A stretch of 64,000 bases of DNA from Polytrichum commune (lineage: Eukaryota; Streptophyta; Polytrichopsida; Polytrichales; Polytrichaceae), in contig OX485803.1 in assembly GCA_950295325.1 (NCBI GenBank), forward strand, positions 8,058,001 to 8,122,000. The letters run 5' to 3'. The notes under the pieces are model-generated. The model made no database searches and was not told the DNA's origin. It worked only from the letters and a program-made list of their open reading frames with translations. The position numbers and the translations under genes are program-made. The stretch's first letter is position 1. Each line of letters opens with the position of its first letter. Positions 61,501 to 64,000 of the stretch are shown here, piece by piece.

Positions 61501-63962
61501 CTAGGAAGTTTCATGTATGTGGACTTTGTCTGTTCTTTTCTGCAGTCTGGATTGATGAGCTCAGCTTAATTTGTGTCCAGGTCGTATGCGGTGTTTGGCG
61601 GCCCTCGCTAAATGGGAGGAGCTGAGTGATCTTTGCAGAGAGAGTTGGGTCCCAAGTGAAGTCTCACGTTACCCTGAAATGGCCCCCATGGTACACAATT
61701 TGACCCAGCTCCATCCCTTATCATATTGTTACATCTCTTCTGGTTAGAGGTATTTGGATAAAGAAGAGTCAGTTTGGCATCCTTGAGTTAACTTCTCTAG
61801 ACCGTTAATGGGAACTATATTCTGAGTTTATTGCTCACCTTTTTTTTTGCAGGCTGCAAGTGCAGCATGGAATATGGGAAACTGGGAGGAAATGGATAAG
61901 TATGTGATGTGCTTGGATGGAGGGAGTGACACTCAAGTGCCTAGTCTCAATACAAGTGGTAGTGGCAATGGTGCAAGTGATGGAGCCTTCTTCAGGGCTG
62001 TTCTTTGTGTTTGGCATAGTGCGGTACTGCCTCCACCTGATAGATACTACATTCACACAGTTGTGCTTTTGTGCATTACTAAATTTTGTGAGTGGTCTTA
62101 TATATCACATTTGGAGGTACACTTCTGGTGTGCTATCTTCTTGCAGACCTGTTTGAGGTTTAACTTTTCTATACTTGCTGTGGGATGCAGAGGGCATCAA
62201 AAATAGGTGACAGAGATACATATGCGAGATCTCTTGAAGAGGCTAGAGAGTGTGTAAAGAAAGCACGGAACTGCTTATCCACAGAACTTGCTGCTTTGGT
62301 GAGATGACTATTTTGCTACAGTGTTTTTTTATTAAGATGGTGTTGCATTGTCTATACTGACACTAATTGTAGAATCCAAAAATATCTTGTGTGAGTGTAC
62401 ATTTTTTTCTTTTAGAATGCTCATACATAATCTTTGTGATTATATTTGCTGATTATATCGATCTTTGTCTGTGCCACTTTCAGGTGCTAGAAAGCTATGA
62501 TAGAGCCTACAGCAACATGGTGCGTGTCCAACAGCTTTCTGAGCTTGAAGAGGTGCGTATGGATCCAAACACATCTTCTTATATTTTTGTTAGTATCATA
62601 ACCAGGTGTAATTGTGAATGAATGAATTGATAGTTGACAATAGAATATTTTACCATTGTAATATATTATATCTGAGCTGACCTGCTCAGAAGTTTGAATT
62701 GGGTAACGTTCTTGTTCAGAATTCCTCAGAATCATCTTTTAGTAGTGGTGTTCATTGTGAGCAATGAAACCTGCTAATGCTTTTACATTTTAATTGAACT
62801 TCTGATGCTTTGTAATGGTTTCCTAGTCTCCATCAGAATTACAGTGTTGACCTATATCTATGACATATTGGGGATAAGTTTTTATCCTCTCATAATAAGC
62901 CAATTGACCAGTATACGTTATGCAGGTAATGGAGTACCTTCCTCTACCACTCAATGATGCTCGAGCAGCCCTCATACGCCAGATGTGGAGAGACCGTATG
63001 CAAGGCACTAAAAGGAAAGTTGAGGTGGGTGTTCATAAAATATATACAACCTGACTAATGGAAAAGCAGATGTACACCCAGCTGAATATCAGACAAGCAG
63101 TGAACTTCCAGCCGGATTTATAGGCTCCACAATTTCGTTGGTTAACGGGCCCTAATATGCTTATCAAATTTGTCCTGAAATTCAAAGGTTTGGTCTGGAA
63201 GGATCTGATGTGTGGTTCTGCTGATTGTCAGGTCTGGCAATCACTATTGGCTGTTCGAACGTTGGTGCTTCCACCAACTCAAGATGTGGAGACTTGGCTG
63301 AAGTTTGCCTCGCTCTGTCGAAAAAGTGGCAGAGACCGACAGGCTAGAGCAACTTTGGTGAAACTTCTCCAGGTGTGTGATATCTCCTAATTTAAGCTGT
63401 GCTTATTAAATTTCTGAATTGGTATACTAAGTTTTGACATATTATGTCATAATATTTATACTAATGTATGCCCTGTGTCCTTTGTGGAACACAGTATGAT
63501 CCTGATTTGGAATGTGACCTCTCATTTACAAGTGCACCACAAGTGATGCTAGCCTATCAGAAGTACCAGTGGTCTATTGGTGATGACTTGAGACGGCGAG
63601 AAGCCTTCCACCGATTGCAGGTATGTTTGGCACAACTTCATCCAGGTAGTTCAAATGTTTTCAATAAAAGAAAAAATTCATTGATGTTTATATAAATGAA
63701 GGGTTTGTGAACGGTAAACAATCTCTCCACATGACCGTATGCAACCTTGTGCTCATGTTCTACCATAACAACCTCTTGTTCCTGCAACAGGACATTGCAA
63801 ATGACTTAACAGAGCAAGCTGCAAATGGTGTGTTCATGCCAAATCAATCACTTGAAGTAAGCCAAACACCAGGGGCGATTCCTCTTCTAGCTCGTGTGCA
63901 TTTGAAGCTTGGTGCTTGGCGATATCATCTCAACCCTTCATTGGATGAGGATTCTGTGAAAG
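46540..63962 (+). CDS. TOR: TOR (Target Of Rapamycin) protein kinase, 5' 39 exons, incomplete at window end
   Basis: Scaffold kinase of TORC1 that couples nutrients to growth. Seen: HEAT repeats, residues 1 to about 1280 ([52 protein letters not shown]), then the FAT start ([46 protein letters not shown]). FRB and kinase lie beyond the window. Exons: 46540-46587, 46852-47190, 48599-48673, 49018-49190, 49472-49570, 49719-49878, 50121-50264, 50448-50617, 50796-50988, 51485-51703, 51881-52033, 52514-52635, 52894-52993, 53393-53488, 53705-53835, 54238-54538, 54733-54825, 55043-55078, 55208-55306, 55611-55727, 55970-56132, 56675-56808, 56990-57042, 57539-57656, 58107-58310, 58576-58728, 59622-59774, 60026-60097, 60306-60470, 60614-60675, 60907-61007, 61581-61690, 61853-62023, 62191-62298, 62484-62552, 62926-63024, 63232-63372, 63495-63620, 63791-63962. 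Phases join throughout: 1,747 codons. Exon 18 is 36 bp. The N-terminus is shorter than Arabidopsis TOR. The exon 33 donor is the least sure. Confidence 0.95.
46790..46813. repeat. (GA)n run in TOR intron 1
   Basis: A GA run just before the exon 2 acceptor region. The duplicated fragment has a shorter run at the same place, an informative length difference between the copies. Confidence 0.85.
47265..47372 (+). other. Possible in-frame cassette exon inside TOR intron 2
   Basis: 108 bases, open in the phase of the flanking exons, preceded by TTTTTCAG and followed by GTTAGT. Both neighbouring exons meet in phase 0, so inclusion would add 36 residues (reading [10 protein letters not shown]...[10 protein letters not shown]...) without a frame change. 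Chance openness over 36 codons is not rare, and known plant TOR proteins have nothing here as far as I recall, so this may be coincidence. Confidence 0.3.
58974..59460 (-). mobile_element. LINE 3'-region fragment in TOR intron 26
   Basis: On the minus strand, with stops and a frame change, it reads [43 protein letters not shown], then [12 protein letters not shown], then [17 protein letters not shown] and YPLYNPIRD. The C..ENEAH..LE..PLY pattern is the zinc-binding region that follows reverse transcriptase in plant LINEs. The same family is at 31955-32240. It lies wholly within the 893-bp intron and does not touch splice sites. Confidence 0.75.
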
Positions 63963-64000
63963 GTAGTTACTGCACATACTTGTACCTTTTGAGTACAAAT

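Overview
The window looks like nuclear DNA of a streptophyte, most likely a non-seed land plant. It has GT-AG introns of about 100 to 1,400 bp, two plant-type genes with many exons, and long AT-rich spacers full of decayed transposons. I cannot name the species from sequence alone.

Layout. 0-17.8 kb is transposon territory. It holds Tourist-like and other small inverted-repeat elements, a relic Myb/SANT-type transposon gene, a complete PIF/Harbinger element (6601-9997, 33-bp identical inverted repeats, TAA target duplication) whose transposase is broken by one frameshift, and a 5'-truncated LINE (10491-13859, exact 16-bp target duplication). The LINE's surviving open frame joins RNase H, a zinc knuckle and a restriction-like endonuclease module. 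17.8-22 kb is the upstream region of the first cellular gene. 22.0-28.7 kb holds a 12-exon gene for a Golgi-type GDP-fucose O-fucosyltransferase family protein, 594 aa. 28.7-46.2 kb is intergenic and rich in dispersed and inverted repeats; it also contains a truncated, internally deleted copy of the first part of TOR (about 35.35-36.87 kb). 46.5 kb to the window end is the 5' two-thirds of TOR, the Target Of Rapamycin kinase: 39 exons, 1,747 codons, running off the end inside the FAT domain.

How parts relate. The two cellular genes lie on the + strand and have no evident functional link beyond adjacency. The TOR fragment is a near-identical direct duplicate lying about 10 kb upstream of the real gene; it lacks 2,174 bp and cannot encode TOR. 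The PIF element and five or six small non-autonomous elements share terminal sequence, TTA/TAA target sites and copies of the terminal motif placed just inside the ends, so they look like one superfamily. LINE 3'-end fragments of one family sit in TOR intron 26 and at 32 kb.

Limits. Exon models come from reading frames, splice consensus and recalled similarity to plant TOR and O-fucosyltransferases. No alignment, transcript or database search was run. Ends of old repeats are approximate.
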